Assembly: GCF_022539315.1 (NCBI RefSeq)
Contig: NC_066317.1
Coordinates: 56,271,179-56,335,178, forward strand
Reading direction: 5' to 3'
DNA: 64,000 nucleotides
From: Serinus canaria
Lineage: Eukaryota > Chordata > Aves > Passeriformes > Fringillidae
The position numbers and the translations under genes are program-made. This document shows, in pieces, positions 23,871 through 36,700 of the stretch. The notes beneath the pieces were generated by a model. It had not been told where the DNA came from. It did not search any database and saw only the letters and a list, made by a program, of their open reading frames with translations. How positions within the stretch are numbered: position 1 is the stretch's first letter; each line of letters opens with the position of its first letter.

Positions 23871-26800
23871 GTGAGTGCTGCGGGCGGGGGCGTACGTGCA
23901 GAGGGGTCCCGGGCAGCTCCGGCGGGGCCGTGCGGGGCAGCAGGCGGGGATGAGGCTCCTCCGCTTTCTCCCACTGCGGGCGGGAGGTCGTGGCCGGGAG
24001 AGCGCGGTTCCTTCCCTCGCGGGAGAGAGGCGGCGGACGGGGAAGCTCCGTGAGCCGAGTGAGGCGGGGGCGGGTGGCCGTCGAGCGAGGCGGGTTCCCG
24101 AGGGAATGGGGCTGCCGGCGGGTAGGGATCCCAGGGGGCTCAGCAGAGGCTGGGAGAGCGACCTGTGGGAGCGGCAGGATGCAGGCGCTCTTAGAGCGCG
24201 GGGTGAGGTGGGGGCAGAGGAGCAGCCGGCGGGCAGGTCAGTGCTGAGGGGGGGCTGGGGAGCGGGATGGCGGGAGATACGGGTTTGGCCGCGAGGAGGG
24301 GGCTGCGGCACGGCGGGGGGATGCCGCCGGTCCGCGGGGAGCCAGGGCGGGTCCGCTCGCCGAGCAGAGCGGGGCGGCGGGCATGGGGTGCCCATTCGCT
24401 CCCGGGTCTTGTGTGGCTGCGGCGGCTGGGGAGAAGTCGGGGACAGCTGTGACGAGAGTGGCGGGAGCTGGGCGGGGAGAGCCACAGAGCTCTCCTGGGA
24501 GAGGGGAAGCTGCTCCGCGGAAGGAGGAGGAGGACGAAAAGGGCGGCCGCGGGGGCACCTGCCCGGGGCGAGGCGGGCTGTGGGGGTTGTCTGAGCCGCT
24601 TCGGGGAGGCGGACGGCGCTGTGCTGTCCTCGAAATCGCCTCGTTAGGGGCGGGGGGTTGGGGGGGTAGGGAGGTGACCCCCAGCCTTGGTTCTGCGGTG
24701 GATGTGAGCGGGGAGAGGGCCCGTGCGCTCCTGCGGGCTCGGCACGGCAGCGTTGCGGCGGATGCCGCCCGCCTCGGAGGAGTTCCCTGAGGCGGTGCTG
24801 CCGCCGGCTGCTCGCTGTGCACCTGGGCAGATCGAGCCTGCCCACCCCGGCTGGCCAAGCGTCTCCTCAGCAGAGGTGAGCCCTGCAGTGAGCCGGGGAC
24901 CTCACCCGAGAGCTGGAGAGAAGGGGCAGTGTGGTAGTAAACATAGGCTGTGTCTTCTGCACACAGATGTAGAGGAGCCGGTAAAGAAACTACCACCTCG
25001 GTCGGTATTCCAGCAGAGGCAGAGCTGCGGTACCCGCGCTCCTCTGCAGTTTGCAGATAAGGACGAGGCAGCCTGTTAGAGGAAGAGGTCTCTACTGTGT
25101 AAGTAATTGGAAAGAACGTGAAGGAAAGGTTTGGTCTCAGCTGCTAATGAGAAACGTGCGTGTTGCAGTACCTTGCAATCGGGACACGTACACAGTGCTT
25201 ATCAGTTCACACTTCCCAAAAACTGCCTGCTTATGGGCTGGACTTACCGTGTTTTACAATTTTCTATGTGATGCTGGAAGATAATTTAACAAAGAATGAT
25301 CTATGAATACTGGGGTAAATGCTCCACTTAGAATCAAGTTAAATAAATTATTTGGTTAGTGAAATTGTACTTTAAATATTTAAGCAGTCAGCTGAAAATC
25401 AGACCTGCTTATACCTGGGGGAAGGTATCTCACCTGGAATTTTTACAGGTGTGCTTCTGCTTGCAAATGGTTGTGACTTGTAAAACAGAAGAATTTTTTG
25501 ATGTTGCTTTTTTAGTTTATTAATTTTAAAATTAGTAAGAAGCTGTTCAAAGCAAACTGGATTCTGAATTTTCAGTTTTTCTTAATTCAATCCAATTTTT
25601 TACTTACTTGATTTGAACATATAGCAGGCAAGTCAGATGGGTACCAAGGCTGCTTTGTGTGGAAGATGCTATTTGTTTAGTTTTTTTCAGTGCTGCCAAG
25701 CTCTATTCTGCAGTCCCTGATGTTTATCAGCTTCTCAATCCTCCTATGGCAACAGGTTGTAATTGCTGGTAGGCCTAAGCAGATTTTGTAACAGAAAGCT
25801 ATACCTCTTTAACCTGCCAGTATCTAACTTGGCTTGCCTGTGGGTCTCTTGAATGGGAGCATGGTGGTGTGGGTTTGGTTGGTTTTTCGTGGTTTTGTTT
25901 TTTTTTTTTTCCTTTCCATACTTGGGAGTTTCAGTCTGCCTGTAACTCTGTTTTGTGCCTGTTTTAATTTCACTTCTGGTGGTTGTTGGCATGGTGGACA
26001 GGGATTATGGACTTGGATTTTCAAATGTGTGATTGAAAAAATGTAGCAAATGTACTCAGAACCTTTGTGTGGGCTTCCTTGGACAACTGCATCTACCACC
26101 ATCCCAGCCCATCCTGGTTCACTGCCAGCAGGCACCCCTATTGAGCTTTAGCAGTCTAGCCCCTGGCTGATTGAATTTCAGTTCACGGGGTTAATCATGG
26201 CTGCATCACTGCACTGCAGTGCTGTATTTGCATGGATTGGGGTGGTAAACAGGAGGCCAGTCCCATTGGAACAAAGAGCTGCACATCATGCTGCTTATGA
26301 GCTCTGTTATTCACAGTTGGTGTATCATGGAAGTTGCTGAACTAAAGCATCTAGCTCTGTCTCCTTTTCCCTTGTTAAACTTAAAGCAGAGGTTGGTTTT
26401 GGAAAATACTTTTAGTAAGAGGATAGGATATATCTGAGATGATAATGCCACTGCATGTTTGAGTGATGGTGTTCTCCACAGGTAGTGTTAAGAACCAGGA
26501 GTTGTGCTTAGTGGCATGTACATCTAGAATATTAGTGTCAGCCACAGAATAAAATGCAAAAGCTTGAGTCTCTTCCAAATGGACATTTGCAAACCACACA
26601 TAATAATGAAAATCTTTAATTTATTTTAACTTAAGTACTTCACAGGGTGTGTAGTAATGAAATTGGTAACTTATTTGATAATTACTGTATTCAAAGGCAT
26701 TTCAAAGTTTCACACAGCTTCTTTTCATTCACTGTTTACTTGAACTTGGAGAGAGTTGTACTGACAGTTTCTGTAACTCATTGACTGCAGTGATGCCACG

Positions 26801-29800
26801 CTGTGTCTGAGGAAATGAGATGCCCACATGCTGCAATGAAGATTAGCATAACCTTCTCTTCAATTCTCTTTATTTGTATCACTCCTGTGTATGTCATTTT
26901 TGAAGTTCTCAGTATTACAGATTTCAGGGGTAGATTTTCCCTCTTTAATGCTGTTTGTCTAGCATATTTAACTACTAATAAGCTCCCAGCTAAGTTTATT
27001 TTAGATATCAAGAAAAGGAGAATTGCTGGGAGCTTTTTACATCTGAGTTATTTTTAGGTAGGTTGAATACAATTAGATGCTCTGTGGCATCTCAAGTTAC
27101 AGGTTTTAATAGTGTTTCTGCAAGTTCCTGATTATTATTATTATTAATGCAATCTTGAACATATGAGTGTTTTATGTAGTATAGAGAAGAACTGGTGTCA
27201 ATCTAGAGGAATTGCCCAGTATAGATTGTATATACCCTGTTTGCTGTGATATATGTGCCAGCAAAGGGAGAGGAAGAGAACATGGTCATAATTCTGAATA
27301 TTAGTTGCTTTGCAGGAAACTCATTTGAATTTTATAAAAGCTTGACTGAAGACTGTGTAGAATTGGAAACTTAGTTTTTTCCACTAAAAATTGTTAGTTT
27401 TTGCAGTACAGGGAGTGTCCTTGCAATTTCAGTAGTATTCTTGTCTTAAAAATGCCCACTTGGTTAATTAATACATGACTACTTCTAGAAGGTGTAGGGA
27501 TTGTTTTGGTGTATTGGGAGAACATTTAAACTGTTTTATTTGCCTGTTTGTGTAATTAGATAGACTTTAAATTGTCTTTAATCTAACATCTTGCAAAAAA
27601 AAAGTTCTGTGTGTACTTTAGCTTCTTCTGCCCTTTCTCTAATTTAACAGGGCACTACAGAGCTTTGCCTTAAGACACCAGTTAGAGAAGTCATCGTCTT
27701 CTCAATTTCATCTTTCTCAGCCACACGTAACATTTCACTGAAATGGATGCTTTTGCATCTGTTTCCTTAACTTTTGGAGTCAAGGCTCAGTTACCATGTG
27801 TGAGCTTTTTCTCCTGACTCACTGAAGTGTTGCAACTTCAGTAGTTCAGAAATCTCCAGAAAACTAAACCTGACTTAGAAAAATTATTGAAATCTTTTTT
27901 TAAGGAAAAAAATTGAACTGTTGCCTTTGAGTGCCTAAAATCAAGATCCAAACAAGGTTAAGGTGATGAAAAGTGGTTACCATTTAATGAAGGTCCCTCC
28001 GGGTGCACAGCACACTACATGCATGCTGAAATTGCGTTGAAAATGTATATGTGATTTAGGGCTTTTACACTTTTATAAGTTTAGCAAATTAACATGATTG
28101 AGAAGAATCCCCAAATAGAAGTAATGAAGTTAATGAAGTAACTCCCCTCTTGGTTTGACCCCCTCTGAAGCCCCCCTCCTTGCTACTAGCTCTACCTTGT
28201 TTATGACTAAAACATGAGAAATTGTCTTGAGAAGGTGGCTCAGCTTTGATTTCCAGAAGAAGCAAGATTAGAACAGGCCTTCAGGAATTTTAGCATCAGA
28301 ACAGTAGTGTATCAGTCTTGCACAATTTTCACTGTTCTGCCATAAAGGCAAAATGATTTTTTTTTCATCTAGTTGTGGTCTTGTGATATTTTGTCCTGTA
28401 GGTTTCTCAAGATTTGATAGTAAACTGCAGCCTAAGCAGTTTTCACTTTTTAATCATCTCTGTGTTCAACCTTATAGCAAGATTTATGTATGATAAAACT
28501 TCACTAAAAGGTATCTTCTAGGCTGAAGAAAACTAGTCTTCATAAAACATTAAAGGAGAAAAATGAATATTTTGCATTTGAACTTTTTGTTTTCTTTCAT
28601 TAATCTTTAACAGAACATTCTTTTCCATGGTATTATGTGTTCTAAATTACTGTGTGCTTGTGTTGGGCATATTTCAGAGGGGTTGCTAACATCACGGTTT
28701 TGAGTAAGGGTTGGATAATTGTGCTAATCATAGCATTTTTACTGTTCATTCTTCTTGGTTTTCATAAGCCATAGAGAAGAAAGATAGGCTTGAGTGTTCC
28801 CTCTTAACTCGTTTGAGCAGTGTAGAAACAAAACTGTCTTTAGGTCTTTGATCTGATCTTGTATTTCTCTGTTCCTTGTTTTTCTTGACCTATCCTTTGA
28901 GTGCAGCACTGACTACTAAACAAGCTTGCAGTGTGTTTTTGACTTCTTGCGAGGTCTGGTTTACAGAAAGGTAGCTGATGTTTAACCAGAAACTGTAAAG
29001 CATGGGAGAGATTAAAGTCTCACCTTACTGCAGGTTTTAAGTCTCTGTCTTCTGCATCTCTTGGAAGTACCTTGGAAGTCAACGTGTTGGTGTAGCATTG
29101 GGCTGACTGAGGCTATGAGGTGTTTGTGATATTTTGCTGTCATTCTCGATGGTGAATGGTCTGAATACCAAAGTGGAGATTGAAAGCTTTTCTCTTGGGC
29201 AGTGCTGCTGAAAAGGGCAGCAGAGGCCCAGCTGTGCTTGGGGAAGGCAGTTGGTGCTCTCTGGGTAGAAGTGATGTCTTGTCATGAGCAGTGTGCTCCC
29301 ACATGATCCTGCCAGTGGCACTCTGGGGGATCAACAAAGGCATCCCAAAGAGAAGCAGGGCTGATGGGTGGAAAGGTCAGTGCAGTGCTCACTGGCTTAC
29401 TCATCAGGTATGTGCAGCTTCCAGAACCAGAGAATGGCAGCAGCTTCTCTGTTGCCTTTTATTTGGTTGGTTTTGGTCTGTTTTCTCAGAGACTGCTGTT
29501 GCATGCTGAAGTGAAGGAGTCTTACCTGGCTTTTTGTAGATCAAGACATGGTCACTTAATTTGTTAGAAGGCCAGGAGTGTTTCTGTTTACATTTCTTAA
29601 GTAGTGGTAGATTAGGCTGCTGCAATTTTGAAGATTCAGAATATTCTTAAACATTTTTAACCATCCAAAGTCACTCAGCTTTAGCAAGCTGTAAATAAAA
29701 GTTGTCGACTTCTCCAGTTCCTAAGGAGAGCTTTGAGATAGCTTGAATTAATAGAAAGTAATTGCTGACACCCATTGTCATCTGTCAAGAGGGTGATGTC

Positions 29801-30339
29801 TTATTTGTTTTGGATTTTTTTTGTTTTTTGTTTTTTTGTTTTGGTAACTTTTCAGCAACGTATAATTTTTTTCTTCAATCTTGGAAAACAGTTAAGAGTA
29901 TCTAGGATTGAAGGTTTTGCTAAAAGGTGTAAATTAAAGAAATACAGGGCATGACTTGTGTCATCAGCTACAGAACCATCAGGTGGTAATTAAATGCATT
30001 GTGTAATTGTTGTGACATGACATATTGTACTTAGTCAGAAGCACAATTCATGCAATGCTCCTTTAGTTTTGTTTCCCTTGGAGCTGTATAGACGTTCTCT
30101 TTGTTTTTGAAAACTCACTGACCTGGAACTGTGCATAATTCTTTTTCCACCTCTTTCAAGTACAATGTATGTAGTATAACATATTATTCACAAGCCTCAA
30201 AATGTTTTTCTTCCCTGTTCTGTCAGGCTCACTTTTGCAGCTGTTGATACATTCAATTTCCACAGAAGATTGCAGGTTTGTCTTGCACTTTCCTATTTGC
30301 TTGCACATGTGTTAATGAGCTGTTTATTCTTTTTGCCAG
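23871..30339 (+). other. PROM1: Probable 5' UTR intron of PROM1
   Basis: This is about 6.5 kb between the candidate leader exon and the start-codon exon. The first kilobase is the downstream half of the CpG island, with a G-quadruplex-like G tract near 24647-24673. The rest is AT-rich and holds short T runs (25895-25910, 29815-29845) and an ATT run near 27130. No coding exon is recognised. Confidence 0.4.
24647..24673 (+). promoter_or_regulatory. Potential G-quadruplex in the CpG island
   Basis: Four G tracts in close succession (GGGG, C, GGGGGG, TT, GGGGGGG, TA, GGG) fit the G3+N1-7 pattern on the + strand. It lies about 800 bp downstream of the candidate first exon. Such tracts near promoters can affect polymerase passage; the function here is inferred only. 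Confidence 0.6.
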
Positions 30340-30753
30340 TGATGGTGCGCTGAGTCATTTTCATGAGAGGCTGCTGTTTCACTCTGAATTAAAAATACAT
30401 TGAAGAATTGAAGGTGTGAGAGTGCACCAGCATTGTCCTGGCTGGAAAGCTGCTCCTCAAGTGAATGTATTGAAGATTTCTAGACTTGGTTGGACAAATA
30501 CCTCTACCTCCAATTTTATGAATACTGCTCGCTATGGCTGTGGAACTCTGTTTGCTGCTGCTGCTGTTTTGTGGAAGTACAATTTCAGAGGTACAGCCTA
30601 TATACAAACCACCTCCTGGAACTTTGGATTTTGGATTTGTACCAGCCAAGACCTATGATACAGGTGCATACCATGAACCTGGGGCAATAGGAATTTTGTT
30701 TAAAATAGTACATGCATTCCTGTACTTGGTGCAGCCAAATACCTTTCCCCAAG
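30340..30753 (+). CDS. PROM1: PROM1 start-codon exon (5' UTR 30340-30533, coding 30534-30753)
   Basis: The acceptor tract ends TTTTTGCCAG at 30339 and the donor is CAAG|GTAAGC at 30753/30754. The ATG at 30534 has G at -3 and G at +4, a good Kozak context. It opens a 73-codon segment that ends one base into the next codon (phase 1). Residues 1-18 form a signal peptide with a Leu-rich core (CLLLLLFCG). The mature N-terminal region contains a Pro-rich stretch and then the conserved block [19 protein letters not shown] (residues 50-68), which aligns closely with remembered human PROM1 (GPIGILF..VH.FLY.VQP). Four ATGs precede the main one in the leader and are described separately. Confidence 0.9.
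30342..30658 (+). promoter_or_regulatory. PROM1: Cluster of four upstream ATGs in the PROM1 leader
   Basis: Four ATGs precede the main start within the same exon: 30342-30353 (M-V-R-stop), 30363-30392 (nine codons plus stop), 30465-30473 (M-Y-stop), and 30518-30658, which overlaps the main start in another frame. The first three terminate before 30534 and would allow reinitiation. The fourth has T at -3 and so a weak context. Such arrangements generally lower or condition translation; whether they do here is inferred, and it depends on this exon being the last part of the leader. Confidence 0.6.
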
Positions 30754-33700
30754 GTAAGCAGATAAACTACTTCTGTTTAAAATACAGATTTGTTATTGAT
30801 GTTGTTATATTGATTTGTTACATTGATACACCCTATCATAGATACCGAGGCCATAATCAGGAAGTAACATATATGAAGGGCTTTGTAAGTAGCATGTGCT
30901 ACAGCTTGGAAGTCTGTATGGTTGTGTATAACAGAATATTTTTCTGCTAAGCATAATGGGGAGGAGGTTGTTAATGAAAATGAAATGTTGGTGACCTTTC
31001 ACAGAACTTTGCTTACATATCTCAGAGCTGTCACTGATGGATTTGAGGCTTGTTTTCATAACTGAAGCAGCATGAGATAGAAGTAGAGGATAAGCTGCTT
31101 TGTATTTACCATTAAATCCATAAGAGACAGCTGAGAGTTTTTCACATTGTGATAAACAGTCAGTGGTTACAACAGTATAAGATTTAGCCCAGGAAAAAAA
31201 AAATTTAAATAAATTTAATTTGTTTTCATATATGTTCATCCATGGTCAGGTTTTATGTAAGAGCAGTTCCATTACACAGCCATGTGTAGTTTCTTGTTCC
31301 TTTGAAAACTGTCAGGTTAAAACTTGAAATTGCACTTGTCTTAATGAGACTTTTTTCCCCCTTTGTTTCTTACTAAACTGTCCCTTCTAAAGGAAAACTT
31401 ACTATGTTGGAGAAGCGTGTGCAACCTTACTGAGGTTGAATTGATTAAAAGGTGCTTTTGGAAATTGTGGATTTGGTAGTATTATCAATTTAACTTTTCA
31501 ACATGCTTTTTGTTTCACTTAGCTCTTAAAAGTGCTAATGCTTCTGCATAATACTGGCATTTAAAATTGTATCAAGGTGAACCTTTAGCTATAAGAATGT
31601 CTTTGGTTTGAAACTGATTCCTTTTGGTGATTTAGCTGCAACTGTGTATAAAAGATGTTTATATTATTTTGTAAAACAGCTTTCAATTTATAAATTTAAA
31701 CTTTTAGTAATATAAAGCCTTAAATTCATTAGACTAATGGGTCACATAGTTGTATGATATCCAGTGTTTGCATGGATTTTTGACATTTCTGCATGCATCT
31801 CTGACATAACTGTAGAAGAGCTCAGCTGAACTTCGATGAATGAATTCTATTTTGGCAAGTGCTGAGAATCGCAGGGGTTAACCAACAGAATAATTATTCT
31901 GCAATGGGCCAGAAAAAATGGGCTTTCTGAAAACAGGCCAGAAAAATGGCCTGTTTTCCTGCAGGGTGTGTCTTTTGAGCAGATCTTGCACAAGGTGTAA
32001 TGAGGGCAGTTGCATGAAGGTGACAGTAATCTCACTTCTAGGAGGCACTGTTTCCAGATACTTCTTCTTTTGCCTCTTCTGTTAAATGAACAGGTGAACT
32101 GTTTGTGTCTCACAGAGACCTGATGGTGGGGATTGCCATCTGCATTCAACTCCTAGAAGCAGGCCTCCCCTCTGCCAGAAGCTCTGCTTGAATATTTTGT
32201 TCTCTTACGCTTGTGGAAACTTGATTTCACTAAGACATTTACTGTGTTTTTATATTACCAAGAATTTGTAATCTGTAGTCTTGTATGTCAAAATTAATAT
32301 CTTATGTCCTAAGCATGTGAATAATTAGTGAGTATAGACTTTATGGTCAAGGGTATTTTCTGGGGATACTGCTCGTAATAACGTTCTACATCAAGTTGGT
32401 ATTGTGAACTCCAGCATTAAAGAAGTAAAGAATTTTTTCTTAGCTTGTAAGCTTTGAACATCTCATACTTCTCCTTACTTTCTTGAAGTCTCCTTACTTT
32501 TAGCCAAATCAGGTATTTTTAGAACTTTGCCTTTGTCATTTGCATGAAGTGAAGTCATGTTCCCATGGCCCCACATACTTCGCTGTGAAACACAGATTTG
32601 GCGGATCATGTTGGTTTGAGTCATACCATTTAATTGGCTAATCCCCATAATCTCTTTAGCCATATGTTCTATTTTCATAATGCATTCAGTGTATTAATGG
32701 TGCAGTTACATATTTAAAATGGTTGTCTTGGTTTTTTTGGGTTTTTTTAATTGAAATAGATTTAACTCAGATTCAGAGATGAAAATAAACATGATGACAA
32801 ATGGGCACAGAAATCAAGCCTTTTGATGTTTCTGTTTCAGACTTCATGGTTCTGATGGGACTGGTGCTTTAGAACAGTTAGCTTCAGGTTGATGCCCCAA
32901 TGTATTGCATATAACCGCGTCATAGAGAAGTATCATTTTTGTGTAAGCGTTAGCAGCAATCAGTTACACCTTTGATCTTATTAGGAAAAAAATATAAGAC
33001 TACTACTTGGAAGCACTCAATGTCTGGTTTTCCAAGGTGTTAGTACTCTTACCTGGGAGGAGGAGAAGTGATAGGATTGTCTCATTGCGTGTGGATACTC
33101 CTGCCTTTGTAAGTCATCTTCTGATAGTGCTCTGATGGATAATATTCATACTCCTTCAGTCCAAAGTATGCCTTTATACTTCATACTTTTGTGCTTTATA
33201 CTGTATAAATATATACTATATATTTATACATACACTATACGCTTTATGCTTTATTATTATGCTATGATAGAAAAAGATATTAAGTACATGAGAATCTTTG
33301 GGAAGTGTTATTCTTAATTGCATGCTGCTAAGACTTGACAGTTGAAAGGGATTACTTAAATTAAAGAAAAAATCAGTCAAGAAATATTTTGTGAGATGGA
33401 TTTCTTCTAGTTACATCTAGATAAGTAATTATTTATTCCCCTCTAAATTTGTTCATACCATCAAGTTTGTGGGAATATAACTTTAATCTAAGTTTAGATT
33501 TAATAAGTAAGTTATTAATCAGATTAAATATAGCTCTCATGTAAAATACAGTAACAGAACCAGGGCAAGGAACTGTAATGCCTTTAAGATTGTTTTAAGT
33601 TGCTGAATCTTTAAGACCAGCACTGTGCTCTTTGGATATGGCAAGAAACTAGCTCAGAAGAGGTGAATTAGGATATCTGATTGCAGTGCTGCAGTGAGTC

Positions 33701-36700
33701 TAAATAGATTCTGCTTTGAATTCCACCAGTCGAATATTTTTGTACTTACTACCAGATGATGTACTGCTGTAAATGGGAATGAGTTAGCTCTTATTCAGGG
33801 AAACAGCCTCCACTTTGAGTTAATGATTCACTGGAGTGGAAAAGGCTGGTCACTGGTTTGCTACCTGAGGCTCAGTAGGTGACTTTAATCTCAGCGTGCC
33901 TTTGTTCCTCCATGATAATGATTGTGCTGCTGCTTCTTTTGTTTAGGACTGTTTAAGATTTAGGCATCATTTTCATTCTTGTTAATAACACCGCTTAAAA
34001 TAAAGAGATGATAATAAAAAAATTACAAGTTCCTTCTATCACTTAGCTAAGAAGGAGGACGTCTAACAAAACGAAAAATCAATTTTTCTTCCATAAAAAT
34101 TCTCCTAAACTGTAGCATTGATTTATTGATAAAGTTGTCACTTCATGGTTGTGAGATGGTGCATGCCATCTGTTGTGTTGGAAACCATCAGATATGAACT
34201 TGGTATGGACAGAGCATGGTCAGTATGATGCTGTGGCTGCTGTGAATTATCATAGTTTTGTCTTTGTTCCCATGGAAACAGCTGTTAGTTGCAATAAGAG
34301 AATGTTAATCTTAGTTTCCAGTTGCCAGCAGGCTGTGCCCAACAAATCTTTGGCTTCATGACTTGTGTCTTGTAACAAAAAAATGAGGCCTTCAGAAAGG
34401 AAAGAAGCTGGGAATGAAGCTCCTGCTCCTATTTTTTGGAGAAATACGACAAAAACTTACAAGCCTGTTTACCTTACCCCACTGTAGCTGAGCATTCTGC
34501 AGAACAATTTTACCAGTTAAGTTACAACTGCTTTTCTCCAACTTCTGACTTTCGCTCTAGATAAGCATTTCTGCTGAAGTGGGAGTTCAGCTTTAATATA
34601 AAAGTCAACTGTTGAATGCAGGAACATTCTGGGCAAAAGATAGTTTGAAGAGTTAAATGTACTGTTTGCTGTGGGGAACAAAAAAAAAATGATTTTTAGA
34701 CCTGGACTAAACCTCTCAGTTCTTTCTGACTGCACAATCTTGCTTGCTGAACAGTTTTATCAGCCTGAGGATCAGCACTTGAGTATTTTAATCTCAGGTC
34801 TTGTGTCTGACCCCTTTTGGTCTTTTTCTCCTCATCTAGTCGGCCTTTAAAGCAGTTGCAGATTGTGAAGTTCAGCAGGTTAGTCTTGTGTTATCTCAGA
34901 AATAAATCACATGAGTGTATTCAGCAATTAAATTATTTCCAGATATTTTTAAGAAGACACCTGTAACTTGATGTGAAAATAAGCTGTATCTGTAGCTAGT
35001 ATAGCTGTAATAGAAAATGCATATGCAAAACCCTTTTGTTTTGGGTAGGTTTGATGAGCTCCTAGGATACTGACTTTTTAAATCTATTGGTTATGTTGAG
35101 GCTCTAAAGCAAGTAGTCAAAACACTTTATCAACCCTTCACTTAAACTTAGTAAGGCAGAAATACTTTGTGTGTGTGTGTGTCAAATGCACTTCTCTGCC
35201 TTCTGTAACTAATTCTTCAGTGCTCATTTTTACTTCAAGTTTGTTTCCTCTTAATAATTAGTTTTCCACAGCTCCCCTACAAAGACAGATGCGTATGCCT
35301 GGATGTTGGAGCTCAGCTCAGTTATTTGTAGTTGGTAGTGCCCTTTTCCTTGTAAACTTAAGATTTTTCCCAGGAATGTTGAGCACGTCTGCACAAGGTG
35401 AGAGAAATTTGAGAGGGCTGTGAGATTGTGAGAGAGGATTGTGCTCTGGCTCTGACTCTGAAGGTGCTACAGTCCAGCACCACAAAATTTTGCACAGGTA
35501 CCTGTAGCCATTATAATGTTTCATAAAAACATAATTTAGGAAATCCTTTTTTCCAGTTGTGTGAAGTTTCAGTTTTAGTTTGGATGCGATACATTACTTT
35601 TTTTTGAGCTAGTGTTCGATAGCAACCCTCTTGTGCAGGTAGGTTAGTTTTCTCAAAGCTGACATCCTGGAGCTGGGTTGGAAGCACAGGTGGAGCTGAT
35701 GCAGGAGCTGAGAAGAGGGGAAGAGCAATCTGCCCATTAGTAAGTTAGCTGTTAGATTGGCTCAGTTCTGTTGTCAAGTGACAGTCAGTGCCTTCCCTCC
35801 ATCCCTCTGGTGTTTTTCCACAGCTGTGAGTAGAGCTGTGGAGTGAATTTAGAATAGTGGCTTAAATGTGTTATCAAAAATGCAGGTGTGACAGGTGTTA
35901 TATACAGTGGTGGTGGGGATTTGGGATAACAGTGCTCCTTTATTTGGAAATACAGCATATACATTGAAAGAAAATTCTTGTACCCAGTGTTGGAAGTACT
36001 GGGGAAGATGGAGCAGCAGGATAATATGAGATAATTTAGCCTCTTCTTTTCTCTGCCCACTCATATACATTTAAGGAAATAGTGTTAAAAAAAAAAATCA
36101 CTGCTCATTTTGTGTTGGGAAATTAAGAGCTGCTCTGTTTGGTGACATGCCCATGAAAGCAAGGAGCAGTCTGAGAACATTTCTGAAGCAGATTTAAGGC
36201 TGGCTTTTTGGTCTTTTTGGGCATCAGAAGAGTAATTCTTTTTCCCCTGATTTATTCAGAATGGCAGAGTAGCAGATTGCTTGTCAAAAGGACTTTCTGT
36301 GGGCAGGGAGGAGACAGGGGTTTTAGGGAGGGGAGGCTTATATAGATGATCTGCTGGAGGTTACCACAGAAAACTGCAGTTGCAAAGGTTAAGACTTTTC
36401 TTCTGATGCCTTCCTGCCCACTTCTTTTGGATTATGTAAACAAGGAGCCTCTTTTGTAGGCAGGCATTTTAGGGAAAATATGGAAGTAATTTTTTAATCA
36501 GTGTAACATAGTTGATAATCTGAAATTCTTGCTCTTTATGCCCAGCTGGAATTCTTTCTCTACAGTATCCTCAGTGCTTGCCCTGATCTGGTGTAATTCT
36601 GCCTGCCAGCTCTGCCTAGGAGAAAAAACATGCTTTGACAGCAATTGGAAAACAACAGTTCAACTTTACAATTTTAACACTTAGGACAGAAGGGAGAAAC

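Larger units (their letters stand above)
23370..24900. promoter_or_regulatory. PROM1: CpG island, probable PROM1 promoter
   Basis: Base composition changes abruptly from AT-rich flanks to very GC- and CpG-rich sequence here; this is the only such island in the window. It lies about 6-7 kb upstream of the exon carrying the PROM1 start codon, and it contains GC-box-like motifs (for example 23739-23749) and a strong splice donor at 23870/23871. In vertebrates such islands usually mark transcription starts, and human PROM1 is known to use several alternative non-coding first exons. Assignment to PROM1 is an inference from position and orientation. The island could also fire in the minus direction. 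Long open frames on both strands inside it are a by-product of high GC and are not called as genes. Confidence 0.7.

Noticed and set aside
23411..25079. Several long open frames on both strands in the CpG island, including a 407-codon minus frame
   Set aside because: High GC content removes stop codons in all frames. The translations are Pro/Arg/Gly/Ala-rich without recognisable domains, and they overlap each other on both strands.
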